Shown piece after piece: positions 43,815 through 52,775 of a stretch of 64,000 nt of DNA (the stretch's first letter is position 1; each line of letters starts with the position of its first letter). The stretch is from positions 186,001-250,000 of the forward strand of contig JAEWAB010000002.1 in the NCBI GenBank assembly GCA_023391875.1, read 5' to 3'. The notes beneath the pieces were generated by a model. It was not told where the DNA came from and did not search any database. It was given only the letters and a program-made list of their open reading frames with translations. Source of the stretch: Bacillota bacterium (GTDB taxonomy: Bacteria; Bacillota; Clostridia; Oscillospirales; Ruminococcaceae). Made by a program: the position numbers and the translations under genes.

Positions 43815-45191
43815 TTAAACCTCTTTTCCCGTGGGCTTGCGCTGTACAAAGGCACGACCGCGCCACACGCCGCTGAACCAGCGCAGGAGCACGATAACCC
43901 CGCGCAGGCATTCGTCACACGCCACGCCAATCCATAAGCCCATCAGGCCAAGGCCCATATGTATACCGAGCAGGTAGCCCACCACCACCGAAACGCCCCA
44001 CATCGTAATGACGCCGATGAAGATGGGGAAACGCACATCCCCCGCCGCCTGCAGGCTGCGGATGATAACCAGATTGGTGGTGCGCCCAAGCTCCAGAAAG
44101 ATCTCCACCAGCATTACCTTCTTGCCCAGTGCGATGATCTCGGGGTTCTTGGTAAATACCGAGAAGAGCAGGTCGCTCGAGAAGTAGAGGATAATCGTTA
44201 CGCACAGGGCGATAAGCAGCGCAGGGAGCAGGGTTTTGCGCACCCGCCTATCCGCGGCGTCCTCCTCGCCGGCGCCGATTAAGTGCCCGACGATAATCTG
44301 TGTGCCTTGGCTTACCGACGCCGAGTAGACGATGGCAAACCACGCAATCAGCATGGAGTAAGCGCGGGCGGATACCGTAGTGGCACCCAGCGTGTTCGCC
44401 ATACCCAGCAGAACCGTTTGAGCCAGTGTATAGGAGAGCGACTCGCCGCCCGCCGGTAACCCGATGGACAAAAGCTTTTTAAGGGTATCGAAGGGGAAGG
44501 GGTGCAGATATTTAAGCGAGATATGCCCTTCGATTTTAAAGCGAAACAGCACGATTAAAACGATAACGCCCAACGCACGGCTTATCACGCTTGAAATCGC
44601 GACACCGGCAACCCCCATGCGCGGCAGGCCCCACCAGCCGTAAAGCAGCAGCGCGTTGCCAAAGATATTGGTGACGTTTAGCAGCAGTGCCACATACATG
44701 GTGTACTGCATATAGCCGTTGCTGCGGAAGATTACCGCGAGGGTGTTAAACAGCGCCTGCAAAAAGATAGCGCTGCCTACGATGGTCAGGTAGGTGATCG
44801 CGTCGGTGAGCAGCTCGGGGGGAATCTGCATGAGTGTAAACAGGGGCTTTACCAGCGCCACCAGGGCGATACCAACGATTAGGCCAAAGGCAAGGTTGAT
44901 AAAAACCGCTACCGAGTAGACCTCCGAAACATGGTCATAGTCTTTAGCGCCGAGGTATTGCGAAACCATGATGGTCGTTGCGGTGCTGAGTACGCTGAAC
45001 ATAATCAGCACAAGGTTCATTACCTGGTTGACATTGCCGATAGCCGCCACCGAATTATCGGAAAAACGGCTGATCATGAACTGGTCTACGTTGCCCACGA
45101 GCATCTGTAAAATCAGCTCGACGAATATGGGGAAGGATACGGCAAACAGCGAGGTGTTTTTGCCGATAACCCGCTTCTGTGGTCTTTCCAT
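43815..45191 (-). CDS. MATE family efflux transporter
   Basis: 458 residues, 12 membrane helices. Begins with a cytosolic MERPQKRVIGKN segment; helix pairs hold FPIFVELILQMLVGNVDQFMI, TIMVSQYLGAKDY and VSQGTQIIVGHLIGAGEED, as in clostridial MATE exporters. Exports drugs or metabolites with Na+ or H+. Second MATE gene in the window (see 12998), not closely similar to it, with no regulator beside it. Confidence 0.93.
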   Translation of the reverse strand: MERPQKRVIGKNTSLFAVSFPIFVELILQMLVGNVDQFMISRFSDNSVAAIGNVNQVMNLVLIMFSVLSTATTIMVSQYLGAKDYDHVSEVYSVAVFINLAFGLIVGIALVALVKPLFTLMQIPPELLTDAITYLTIVGSAIFLQALFNTLAVIFRSNGYMQYTMYVALLLNVTNIFGNALLLYGWWGLPRMGVAGVAISSVISRALGVIVLIVLFRFKIEGHISLKYLHPFPFDTLKKLLSIGLPAGGESLSYTLAQTVLLGMANTLGATTVSARAYSMLIAWFAIVYSASVSQGTQIIVGHLIGAGEEDAADRRVRKTLLPALLIALCVTIILYFSSDLLFSVFTKNPEIIALGKKVMLVEIFLELGRTTNLVIIRSLQAAGDVRFPIFIGVITMWGVSVVVGYLLGIHMGLGLMGLWIGVACDECLRGVIVLLRWFSGVWRGRAFVQRKPTGKEV

Positions 45192-45247
45192 GTTGCTATT
45201 GTAACATCCTTTGAGTTAATTTTATTCCATGCCGACGTAAGCTAAAG

Positions 45248-45919
45248 CTAGCGCCAGCGGTTGTTGTTCATCTGCCTGCGGAAGTTGCGGCGGGTCGCCG
45301 AATACTGCCGCTGCTCTTTGATATGCCTGAAGAAGTCGCCGCCAAAGAATAAAAAGAAGTTTAATAGTGAGGCGATAATGGCCGCCACCTCGGACCATTG
45401 CTGCTGGATTACAGCCAGCACAAGGCTGGCCGCAAAGAACGCGGCGTCGATCAGCGCGAGGTATTTTACCTTCACCGGCAGCACAAAGAAGAGCAGCACC
45501 TGATAATCCGGGAAGATGACGGCAAACGCAAAGAAAAGCGAGAGGTTTAGGTAGGTGTTGCTGCCATAGCCGGAAATAAGCGCGGCGATAATGGCGCCCA
45601 GCATACCGATGAGGTAGTAGAGGGTAAACCTTGCGGCGCCCCACTGGTGCTCTAAATTCGAGCCGATCAGATAGTAAAAGTACAGCGCGAAGATAATAAA
45701 GATAGCGCTTGCCGCGGGCGGCATAAAGAGGAAGGTGAGCAGCCGCCACACCTGCCCCTGAAAGAGCAGCGCGCGGTCAAGGACGAGATAGGCCGAAAGG
45801 TTCAGCCCCACAAAGTTTAGCGCAAACACCAGCAGCATGCCGCCCGAGATAAAGATCATCAGGTTTGGGATGGCAATGGGCCGTATCAGGCGTTCAAGCT
45901 TATACAAAAATTTGTTCAT
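45248..45919 (-). CDS. Rhomboid-like membrane protein, probably non-catalytic
   Basis: 223 residues from ATG 45919 (SD GGAGA, 10 nt). Six hydrophobic segments, an N-terminal QVWRLLTFLFMPP region and GSNLEHQWGAARFTLYYLIGM, which match the L1 loop and helix 2 of rhomboids. The catalytic GxSG is replaced by GYGSNTYLN and no conserved His follows in a helix, so it is likely a pseudoprotease. Basic tail (RRNFRRQMNNNRWR). Confidence 0.75.
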   Translation of the reverse strand: MNKFLYKLERLIRPIAIPNLMIFISGGMLLVFALNFVGLNLSAYLVLDRALLFQGQVWRLLTFLFMPPAASAIFIIFALYFYYLIGSNLEHQWGAARFTLYYLIGMLGAIIAALISGYGSNTYLNLSLFFAFAVIFPDYQVLLFFVLPVKVKYLALIDAAFFAASLVLAVIQQQWSEVAAIIASLLNFFLFFGGDFFRHIKEQRQYSATRRNFRRQMNNNRWR

Positions 45920-45998
45920 ATCAAAAGGGTCTCCGTTTCTCCGCCATGGTGCCGAAACGACAGGATGCGACCGGCGGTAAAGTTTAAGCGTATGTATC

Positions 45999-46886
45999 CT
46001 AAAGGGCTGTCTGGCGCACGAGGGGGGTGGGGGTTTTGTCCTTTTCGCTGTAGGCAACCTCTAATAATGCGGGATTTGCGATAAGCTCCTTGAAACGGTC
46101 GAGCGCGCGGGCAAGATAGTACCCTTCGCAGATGCGCTCGTCTATGGTGGCGCGAAGGTTTACATATTTTGCGTTGCGCACGGTACCGTCGTCGGTGAGC
46201 ACTAGCTTATCGTATACCTTGCCCAAGGTGATAAAGATCGAGCAGGTACCCATCTCAAACAGATGATGGTAGGGCGCGTCGGCTCCAATGCTGCCAACGT
46301 GGGAGATAAAAACGCTGGAGTAAAACGGCAGGTCGTCGGTAAATGAGCGCGGCAGCATCCCAAAATAATCGAGGCATTTGGCGCCGGAAACAACAGCGCG
46401 CATCATAAAACGCGGAAGGCAGGCCAACAAGGCAATAATCTTATCGGTGTCCTCTACCGAACCATGCTTTACCTCACTGCGGCGTTCATTCATCTTTTGC
46501 GAAGAAGCAAACAGGTTTTCGCTTGGAGAAAATGCAATCTTTATCGGAGCTTCTTCCCCCTCCAGGGACATGCGGCGTTTAATAACATAAGCAACTTCAA
46601 AGTTGTTGTGCAGGTAAAGGCGCCGGCCGGTAATAAATCGGTTAATCTTCGGGTATTCGTGCGCCGTACGGGCCAGTGCCGCGAGTACAATGTTAAACAG
46701 TGTTATTCTTACGCCTTTTGCCCGCTGCCTGTCAATGTAGTCCATGGTGCTTTCAGCACACAACTCAAGAGGAAAGTATACCACCGACTCAGTGCGGGTG
46801 CACATGATGTGGGGCATAATCATTCCGTGAGCTGCTTCTCCCCGAACATAGATACCGTCGTTACGCGATTTAGTGAAGAATGGCAT
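45999..46886 (-). CDS. Acyltransferase-fold protein (2-oxoacid dehydrogenase E2/CAT-like)
   Basis: 295 residues. Matches the chloramphenicol acetyltransferase/E2 catalytic fold: LFNIVLAALARTAHEYPKIN, FEVAYVIKRRM, and VFISHVGSIGADAPYHHLFEMG. The usual catalytic HRxxDG is here TIDERICEGYYLARAL, with Glu in place of His, so classic acetyl transfer is unlikely. No lipoyl domain. Such stand-alone proteins recur in clostridia with unknown role. SD AGGGGGG. Confidence 0.78.
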   Translation of the reverse strand: MPFFTKSRNDGIYVRGEAAHGMIMPHIMCTRTESVVYFPLELCAESTMDYIDRQRAKGVRITLFNIVLAALARTAHEYPKINRFITGRRLYLHNNFEVAYVIKRRMSLEGEEAPIKIAFSPSENLFASSQKMNERRSEVKHGSVEDTDKIIALLACLPRFMMRAVVSGAKCLDYFGMLPRSFTDDLPFYSSVFISHVGSIGADAPYHHLFEMGTCSIFITLGKVYDKLVLTDDGTVRNAKYVNLRATIDERICEGYYLARALDRFKELIANPALLEVAYSEKDKTPTPLVRQTAL

Positions 46887-47114
46887 AACGGTTCCCCCCT
46901 GTTTAAGCTGATATAAATATAAAAATGGTTTCTTATATTCAGTATAGACAATTCGCGGGAATACTCTATTATGGTCGGATAAAACAGAGTTTATATGGCG
47001 CTTTAGCTGTATTTACATTTTACTTATCAATTGTAATAGTACCATTCTATTGTACGAAAATGCAAGAAAAAATACAACACCCGGTGAAATTTTAACGTTT
47101 ATCGGCACAAAAAA

Positions 47115-47140
47115 CGAGCCGCCTCATATGAGACGGCTCG
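47115..47140 (-). terminator. Terminator of the hydrogenase operon
   Basis: CGAGCCG/CGGCTCG stem with further pairing of CTCAT/ATGAG inside, then TTTTTTG on the minus strand, 18 nt past hydA. Confidence 0.88.
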
Positions 47141-47157
47141 CGGTTTGGTTGCTGAAA

Positions 47158-48906
47158 TTAGAACTTCTCTCTCGCCACGTAGGTGGTGTGAAGAATCTCG
47201 TGCGCCTTGTGGCTGCCGGGCTTCTCCAAGAACTCATCATACAGGGCTTTTACTGCGGGGTTCTGGTGGCTCTTTCTTAAGGGCAGGTCTTTGTCCTCTT
47301 GATAGATGGCCTTGGCGCGCAGTGTCTTTAGGTCTACAAAGTTACGAACACTGGCGGGCTGGGTGGGCTGGCCGCCGCCGTTTACGCAGCCGCCGGGGCA
47401 GGCCATTATCTCGATAAACTGATAATCGCGCTTGCCTGCACGGATATCATCCAGCAGCTTTCTGGCGTTGGCAAGGCCGGATACCGCGGCAACCTTCAGC
47501 TCGATGCCCGCGATGTTATAGATGGCCTCTTTAATACCCTCGGTGCCGCGCACCTCAGTGAAGTCAACCTCTTTGTTATCCTTGCCGGTGAGTACGTCGT
47601 TGGCGGTTCTGAGCGCCGCCTCCATAACACCGCCGGTAGCGCCGAAGATTACGCCGGCGCCGGTGGAGATACCAAGCGGTGCGTCGAACTCTTCATCCTG
47701 AAGCGCTGCAAAGTTTAAGCCTGCGCGCTTGATCATGCGTGCCAGCTCGCGGGTGGTCAGTGCCACATCCACATCGGGGATGCCGTTGCCGGCAGCGGAC
47801 TGGTCGTCACGGCCCGTCTCAAACTTCTTGGCGGTGCAGGGCATGATGCTTACCACAACGAGGTCCTTGGGGTCGATGCCCATCTTCTTGGCGTAGTAGG
47901 TCTTGGCTACGGCGCCGAACATCTGTTGGGGAGATTTGCAGCTCGAAAGGTTCTCTAAGAAATCGGGGAAGTTGTGCTCGCAGAATTTAATCCAGCCCGG
48001 AGAGCAGGAGGTAATCAGCGGCAGCTTTCCGCCGTTGTTTAAGCGGTGTAAAAGTTCGGTGGCCTCTTCCATAATGGTGAGGTCGGCCGAGAAGTCGGTG
48101 TCGAACACACCGTCAAAGCCAAGGCGGCGCAGCGCTGCAACCATCTTGCCCTTCACGTTGGTGCCAATCGGCATACCGAAGGATTCGCCGAGGGTTACAC
48201 GGATGGAGGGAGCGGGCTGAACGATCACATGCTTGGTGGGGTCGGCAAGCGCCTTCCAAACCAGAGCGGTCTGGTCGTTCTCCGAGAGTGCGCCGGTGGG
48301 GCAGGCCACGATGCACTGTCCGCAGGATACGCACGCTACGTCGGCAAGGTTGTTTTCAAACGCGCTGCCGATGTGGGTTTTAAAGCCGCGCTCGTTGGGG
48401 CCGATCACCGAAACGCTCTGCAGCTTGTCGCAGGCGGCAACACAGCGGCGGCAGAGGATGCACTTGCTGTTGTCGCGGTACATATGGGGGGCGGAACGGT
48501 CTATGGGGTAGCTGATGTTCTCGCCCATGTAGCGGTTTTCGTTCTCAATGCCGTACTCGTTGCTGAGCTTCTGCAGTTCGCAGCTGCCGCTGCGAACGCA
48601 GGAAAGGCAGGTTTTGTTGTGGGTGGAAAGGATGAGCTCAAGCGTTTGCTTTCTGCTCTTTGCAACCTTCTCGGAGTTGGTGGTAATCTCCATGCCCTCG
48701 TTTACGGGGTATACGCAGGAGGCTACCAGGCTTCTCGCGCCCTTAACCTCCACCACGCAGATACGGCAGGCGCCGATGGCGTTGATGTCCTTTAAGTAGC
48801 AGAGGGTGGGAATCTCTATACCGGCTTGCCTTGCGGCCTCAAGAATGGTAAAATCTTTCGGCACGGATAAGGGCATACCGTTTATCTTGATATTTACATT
48901 TTCCAT
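47158..48906 (-). CDS. hydA: [FeFe] hydrogenase catalytic subunit HydA (NADH-linked)
   Basis: 582 residues. In order: [2Fe-2S] domain (CYLKDINAIGACRICVVEV), His-Cys cluster (HNKTCLSCVRSGSCELQ), two [4Fe-4S] motifs (CILCRRCVAACD; CVSCGQCIVACP), and the H-cluster domain with TSCSPGW, MPCTAKK and EIMACPGGCVNGGGQP. All ligands are present. Reduces protons or oxidises H2; with HydB and HydC it forms a complex that couples NADH and ferredoxin to H2 (confurcating or bifurcating). Last gene of a five-gene operon. Maturation genes hydEFG are not in the window. Confidence 0.96.
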   Translation of the reverse strand: MENVNIKINGMPLSVPKDFTILEAARQAGIEIPTLCYLKDINAIGACRICVVEVKGARSLVASCVYPVNEGMEITTNSEKVAKSRKQTLELILSTHNKTCLSCVRSGSCELQKLSNEYGIENENRYMGENISYPIDRSAPHMYRDNSKCILCRRCVAACDKLQSVSVIGPNERGFKTHIGSAFENNLADVACVSCGQCIVACPTGALSENDQTALVWKALADPTKHVIVQPAPSIRVTLGESFGMPIGTNVKGKMVAALRRLGFDGVFDTDFSADLTIMEEATELLHRLNNGGKLPLITSCSPGWIKFCEHNFPDFLENLSSCKSPQQMFGAVAKTYYAKKMGIDPKDLVVVSIMPCTAKKFETGRDDQSAAGNGIPDVDVALTTRELARMIKRAGLNFAALQDEEFDAPLGISTGAGVIFGATGGVMEAALRTANDVLTGKDNKEVDFTEVRGTEGIKEAIYNIAGIELKVAAVSGLANARKLLDDIRAGKRDYQFIEIMACPGGCVNGGGQPTQPASVRNFVDLKTLRAKAIYQEDKDLPLRKSHQNPAVKALYDEFLEKPGSHKAHEILHTTYVAREKF

Positions 48907-48921
48907 TACAGGTACACTCCT

Positions 48922-50709
48922 TTATTTCTTAGAGATTGCGCCGAAACGGCATTTTTCCATGCAGACGCCGCACTTGATGCACTTAGCGGGGTCAATCTTA
49001 TGCACTGCTTTTACAGAGCCCTCGATGGCGCTGGCGGGGCAGTTCTTTGCGCAAAGCGTACAGCCTATGCACTTGTCGGGGTCTACTACAAAGTTTAAGA
49101 GTGCCTTGCACACGCCGGAGGGGCACTTTTTATCTACGATGTGCGCAACATATTCGTCGCGGAAGAAGTGCATGGTGGAAAGTACGGGGTTGGGTGCCGT
49201 CTGGCCAAGGCCGCAGAGCGCGTTATCCTTGATGTAGCGGCAAAGCTCATCCAGATCGTCAAGGTCGGAAAGCTTGCCCTTGCCCTTGGTGATGCGGTCG
49301 AGTATCTCGTACAGGCGCTTGGTGCCTACGCGGCAGGGGGTGCACTTTCCGCAGGATTCTTCAACCGTAAACTCAAGGAAGAACTTGGCGATATCCACCA
49401 TACAGGTGTCTTCGTCCATAACGATAAGACCGCCGGAGCCCATCATCGAGCCTATAGATATAAGATTGTCATAATCAATCGGAATATCCAGATGTTCAGC
49501 GGGGATACAGCCGCCGGAGGGGCCGCCCGTCTGAGCCGCCTTAAACTTCTTGCCGTTCGGGATACCGCCGCCGATCTCTTCAACGATTTCGCGCAGCGTG
49601 GTACCCATGGGAACCTCCACGAGGCCGGTGTTGTTAATCTTGCCGCCGAGCGCGAACACCTTGGTGCCCTTACTCTTCTCGGTGCCCATGGCAGAGAACC
49701 ACTCGGCGCCGTTTAAGATGATCTGGGGAACATTCGCGTAGGTTTCAACATTGTTTAATACGGTGGGCTTGCCGAACAGGCCCTTTACCGCCGGGAACGG
49801 AGGACGGGGTCTCGGCTCGCCGCGATTGCCCTCGATGGAGGTCATCAGCGCGGTTTCCTCGCCGCATACAAACGCGCCCGCGCCAAGGCGAAGCTCCAGG
49901 TTAAAGTTAAAGCCGGTGCCGAAGATATCCTTACCGAGGAAGCCCATCTCACGGGCCTGCTTGATGGCGATGTCAAGGCGCTTTACGGCGATGGGGTACT
50001 CCGCACGCACATAGATGTAGCCCTGATCCGCGCCGATGGCATAGCCCGCGATGGCCATGGCCTCGATTACCGCGTGGGGGTCGCCCTCGAGTACCGAACG
50101 GTCCATGAATGCGCCGGGGTCGCCTTCGTCGGCGTTGCAGCACACATATTTCTTATCGGAAACGGAGGCCTTCGCGAAGCTCCACTTTAAACCGGTGGGG
50201 AAGCCGCCGCCGCCTCTGCCGCGCAGGCCGGAATCCTTGATGATCTTTACCACGTCGTCGGGGGTCATCTCGGTAAGTACCTTGCCAAGTGCCTGATAGC
50301 CGTCGTAGGCGATGTACTCGTTGATATCCTCGGGGTTGATTACGCCGCAGTTGCGCAGCGCGATACGATGCTGCTTTTTATAGAAGGTGGTTTCGTTAAG
50401 CGACTTGATGGTGTCTTCCGCGACGGTCTCCTGGTACAGCAGGCGCTTTACGATACGCCCCTTTACAAGGTGCTCGGAAACGATCTCGTGCATATCCTCG
50501 GGGGTTACGCGGGAGTAGAAGCTGCCCTCGGGGTATACGATCATGATGGGGCCGAGAGCGCACAGGCCGAAGCAGCCGGTTTTAATAACCTTTACTTCAT
50601 CCTGCAGGTTCTGGCTGGCGAGCTCTTTTTCCAGCTCGTCAATGATATGCTGACTGCCTGAAGAGGTACAGCCGGTACCACCGCAGACAAGTATGTGGGA
50701 ACGATACAT
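48922..50709 (-). CDS. hydB: NADH-linked [FeFe] hydrogenase flavoprotein HydB (NuoF-like)
   Basis: 595 residues. N-terminal thioredoxin-like [2Fe-2S] domain (CGGTGCTSSG, then TGCFGLCALGP), NuoF core with FMN/NADH sites (RGRGGGGFPTGLKW, CNADEGDPGAFMDR), a [4Fe-4S] motif (EESCGKCTPCRVG), and a C-terminal 2[4Fe-4S] ferredoxin (CIGCTLCAKNCP, CIKCGVCMEKC). Site of NAD and flavin chemistry. 15 nt upstream of hydA. Confidence 0.96.
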   Translation of the reverse strand: MYRSHILVCGGTGCTSSGSQHIIDELEKELASQNLQDEVKVIKTGCFGLCALGPIMIVYPEGSFYSRVTPEDMHEIVSEHLVKGRIVKRLLYQETVAEDTIKSLNETTFYKKQHRIALRNCGVINPEDINEYIAYDGYQALGKVLTEMTPDDVVKIIKDSGLRGRGGGGFPTGLKWSFAKASVSDKKYVCCNADEGDPGAFMDRSVLEGDPHAVIEAMAIAGYAIGADQGYIYVRAEYPIAVKRLDIAIKQAREMGFLGKDIFGTGFNFNLELRLGAGAFVCGEETALMTSIEGNRGEPRPRPPFPAVKGLFGKPTVLNNVETYANVPQIILNGAEWFSAMGTEKSKGTKVFALGGKINNTGLVEVPMGTTLREIVEEIGGGIPNGKKFKAAQTGGPSGGCIPAEHLDIPIDYDNLISIGSMMGSGGLIVMDEDTCMVDIAKFFLEFTVEESCGKCTPCRVGTKRLYEILDRITKGKGKLSDLDDLDELCRYIKDNALCGLGQTAPNPVLSTMHFFRDEYVAHIVDKKCPSGVCKALLNFVVDPDKCIGCTLCAKNCPASAIEGSVKAVHKIDPAKCIKCGVCMEKCRFGAISKK

Positions 50710-50731
50710 TGCTCTTTTTCCTCCTTACACT

Positions 50732-51103
50732 CTACTTCGCGTTGGCACCAATGGTATATTCGGTAACGACATTGCCGTTGACAATATGGTCGTTCACTAC
50801 CTTTGCCACCTTTTCGGCGGTCATCTTCACATAGGTTACCTTTTCCTGCCCGGGTACGTAAACCTCAACCACCGGCTCATATTGGCAGATGCCGATGCAG
50901 CCTGTTTGAGAAACCGCTACGTTCCCAAGGTTTCTTTTGCCCACCTCTTCGGTAAAGGCGGTGAGCACCGGGCGCGCGCCTGCGGCGATACCGCAGGTAG
51001 CCATACCCACAACAATGCGGGTGCAGCCGCTTTCATCGGCGCGGATGCCCATTTTATTCTTCATCGAATCACGTAAAGCCTGAAGCTCCGCCAGACTCTT
51101 CAT
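50732..51103 (-). CDS. Thioredoxin-like [2Fe-2S] ferredoxin, hydrogenase accessory subunit
   Basis: 123 residues. Contains C27 (DESGCTRIVV), C37 (GMATCGIAAGA) and the pair GCIGICQYEP, the four Cys of a thioredoxin-like [2Fe-2S] fold spaced wider than in NuoE. Found between the GHKL and hydB genes of many clostridial hydrogenase operons; likely an electron-transfer or scaffold part of the complex. Confidence 0.88.
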   Translation of the reverse strand: MKSLAELQALRDSMKNKMGIRADESGCTRIVVGMATCGIAAGARPVLTAFTEEVGKRNLGNVAVSQTGCIGICQYEPVVEVYVPGQEKVTYVKMTAEKVAKVVNDHIVNGNVVTEYTIGANAK

Positions 51104-51162
51104 AAAGTTACACCTCCAAATGAATTATCAGAGATTAAAATTTGTTTGCGATGAGTTCGATG

Positions 51163-51693
51163 CTATACATCGTTCTCGGTCATGTAATCCTTTATAAACG
51201 TAAGTACCTCGGGGGCGCTGAGCGGTACCTCGCCGAGGATTTCTTTAAACTGCCGCGTGTCCATCGTAAAGCTTTGCAAATCCTTTTGATGGGTATACAC
51301 AAAGTCGATCTGCGGGCTGCCTGAGATCAGCGTGAGCATGGTGGAACACATATCCCCCAGCGGCATACGGTCGATGTGGCTTAAGCCAAACACGGCCTTT
51401 ACCGTGGTGCCGACCCCTACCGCCGACCGGATGTCGAAGCTGCCGCCCGTCATCTGTGCCGCCATCTTGATAAAGGGCAGCCCCAAACCAACCTTTCGGG
51501 TGGTACGGGTGGTGTAAAACGGGTCTATTGCCGCTTTGGCGGTTTCCTCACTCATACCGCAGCCGTTGTCTGTAATGGTGATGGTCAGGGTGTCATCCGA
51601 CGTGCGCTCCGTCACCTCAACCGTAATAAGGGAAGCCTTCGCTTTAACGGAGTTCTGCGCAATGTCTAGGATGTTTAAAGAAAGCTCCTGCAT
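51163..51693 (-). CDS. Stand-alone GHKL ATPase in hydrogenase operon
   Basis: 176 residues. Histidine-kinase-like ATPase domain: N-box LNILDIAQNSVKA, G1 ITDNGCGMS, G2 VGLGLPFIKM. It lacks a phosphoacceptor domain. The extra C-terminal 50 residues (FVYTHQKDLQSFTM) are distinctive. Serine-kinase/anti-sigma-like proteins of this kind recur between hydC and hydB genes; a regulatory or assembly role is possible, not shown. Confidence 0.88.
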   Translation of the reverse strand: MQELSLNILDIAQNSVKAKASLITVEVTERTSDDTLTITITDNGCGMSEETAKAAIDPFYTTRTTRKVGLGLPFIKMAAQMTGGSFDIRSAVGVGTTVKAVFGLSHIDRMPLGDMCSTMLTLISGSPQIDFVYTHQKDLQSFTMDTRQFKEILGEVPLSAPEVLTFIKDYMTENDV

Positions 51694-51726
51694 ACGGATA
51701 AACCCTTTCTTCCCGCGGCGCAGCCT

Positions 51727-52227
51727 TTATTTACTGCGGTATTTCTCAAGGATGCCCTCGATGTCGTCGGGCACCAGACGTCCGTATACATCGTCGTTTA
51801 CCATCATTACAGGGGCAAGGCCGCACGCGCCGATGCAGCGGCAGGCGTCAAGCGAAAAGCGGCCGTCGGGGGTGCATTCGCCGCCCTTGATGTTCAGCTT
51901 TTCCATCAGCTTAGCGTAGATATCGCCGGCGCCTTTTACGTAGCAGGCGGTACCCAGACAAACCGAAACCTTGTACTCGCCCTTCGGGTAAAGCGAGAAT
52001 TGCGAATAGAAGGTTACTACGCCGTAGATCTCCTCCAGAGGGATGTTCAGGCCCTCGGAAACCATTTCTTGAACCTCCAGGGGCAGGTAGCCGTAAATCT
52101 CCTGTGCGCCCTGTAAAACAGGCATCAGCGCGCCTTGCTGCTCTTTGTGCTCTTTAATCAGCTTAAGCAGGGCGGCTTCCTGCTCTTTTGTGCCGCGAAA
52201 AGGCACATTTGTGGTGGATTTTGCCAT
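51727..52227 (-). CDS. hydC: NADH-linked [FeFe] hydrogenase subunit HydC (NuoE-like)
   Basis: 166 residues. Start set at ATG 52227 (SD GAGGAGG); an upstream ATG at 52365 lacks one. NuoE-type: GYLPLEVQEMVSEGLNIPLEEIYGVVTFYSQF, then [2Fe-2S] ligands CLGTAC and CRCIGAC. First gene of the operon hydC-GHKL-[2Fe-2S]-hydB-hydA. Confidence 0.94.
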   Translation of the reverse strand: MAKSTTNVPFRGTKEQEAALLKLIKEHKEQQGALMPVLQGAQEIYGYLPLEVQEMVSEGLNIPLEEIYGVVTFYSQFSLYPKGEYKVSVCLGTACYVKGAGDIYAKLMEKLNIKGGECTPDGRFSLDACRCIGACGLAPVMMVNDDVYGRLVPDDIEGILEKYRSK

Positions 52228-52377
52228 GTTGGATGTTACCTCCTCAACCGATAATTGTGGAACGATACGCAAAAATATCCTTAGCGATATGCCATAAACC
52301 GTGGATTTTTTGCACGGCTGAACAGCCGAGCCATCTTGGCCCGCACGGAACATTCGGCCGTACAAGCAAAACGGGGA

Positions 52378-52424
52378 TTGTTAATAAAATAACATTCACT
52401 CGGCTTACCATTGAAATTATAACA
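52378..52424 (-). promoter_or_regulatory. Hydrogenase promoter with Rex-like operator
   Basis: Extended -10 TGTTATAAT (minus strand, 52416-52424) with only a weak -35. TTGTTAATAAAATAACAT (52378-52395) lies just downstream of the expected start and matches 12 of 14 fixed positions of the clostridial Rex site (TTGTTAA-N4-TTAACAA). Rex represses NADH-consuming genes when NADH is low, so NADH-dependent control of the hydrogenase is likely. Confidence 0.6.
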
Positions 52425-52775
52425 GAACTACGTTAAAAAATCTACAGGTAAACATATAATATTAATGAAAAATCAACGTTTTCGTAAAATTTACCGATGA
52501 TTAACGCCAAGGATTCTGTAGCGTCCGTAAAACGACCGGTTTTCTTTGCCTCCTTCATTCATTCGGGTAGTTTCTTGCTTTTTTGATATTGGCAAAATGT
52601 AGAAACCTGTCTGTACAAACAGCCCCAATTAAGCTATAATAAATGTCAATTAGCCGCTGGCAATTCCGCTTATTCGGTGGATGCAAACAGGTCGATAGAC
52701 GGAAACCGAATACCCGTTATCTCGTTATTGAATTGTCCAAATACAATGCCTTCGGGCGGTATCACGGAGTTAAAC
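52425..52775. other. Intergenic region between hydC leader and Ntn hydrolase gene
   Basis: AT-rich. A TATAAT at 52635-52640 with no good -35 is the best promoter candidate for the gene at 52776. The CTGT/ACAG arms before it could form a short hairpin. No supported gene. Confidence 0.4.
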
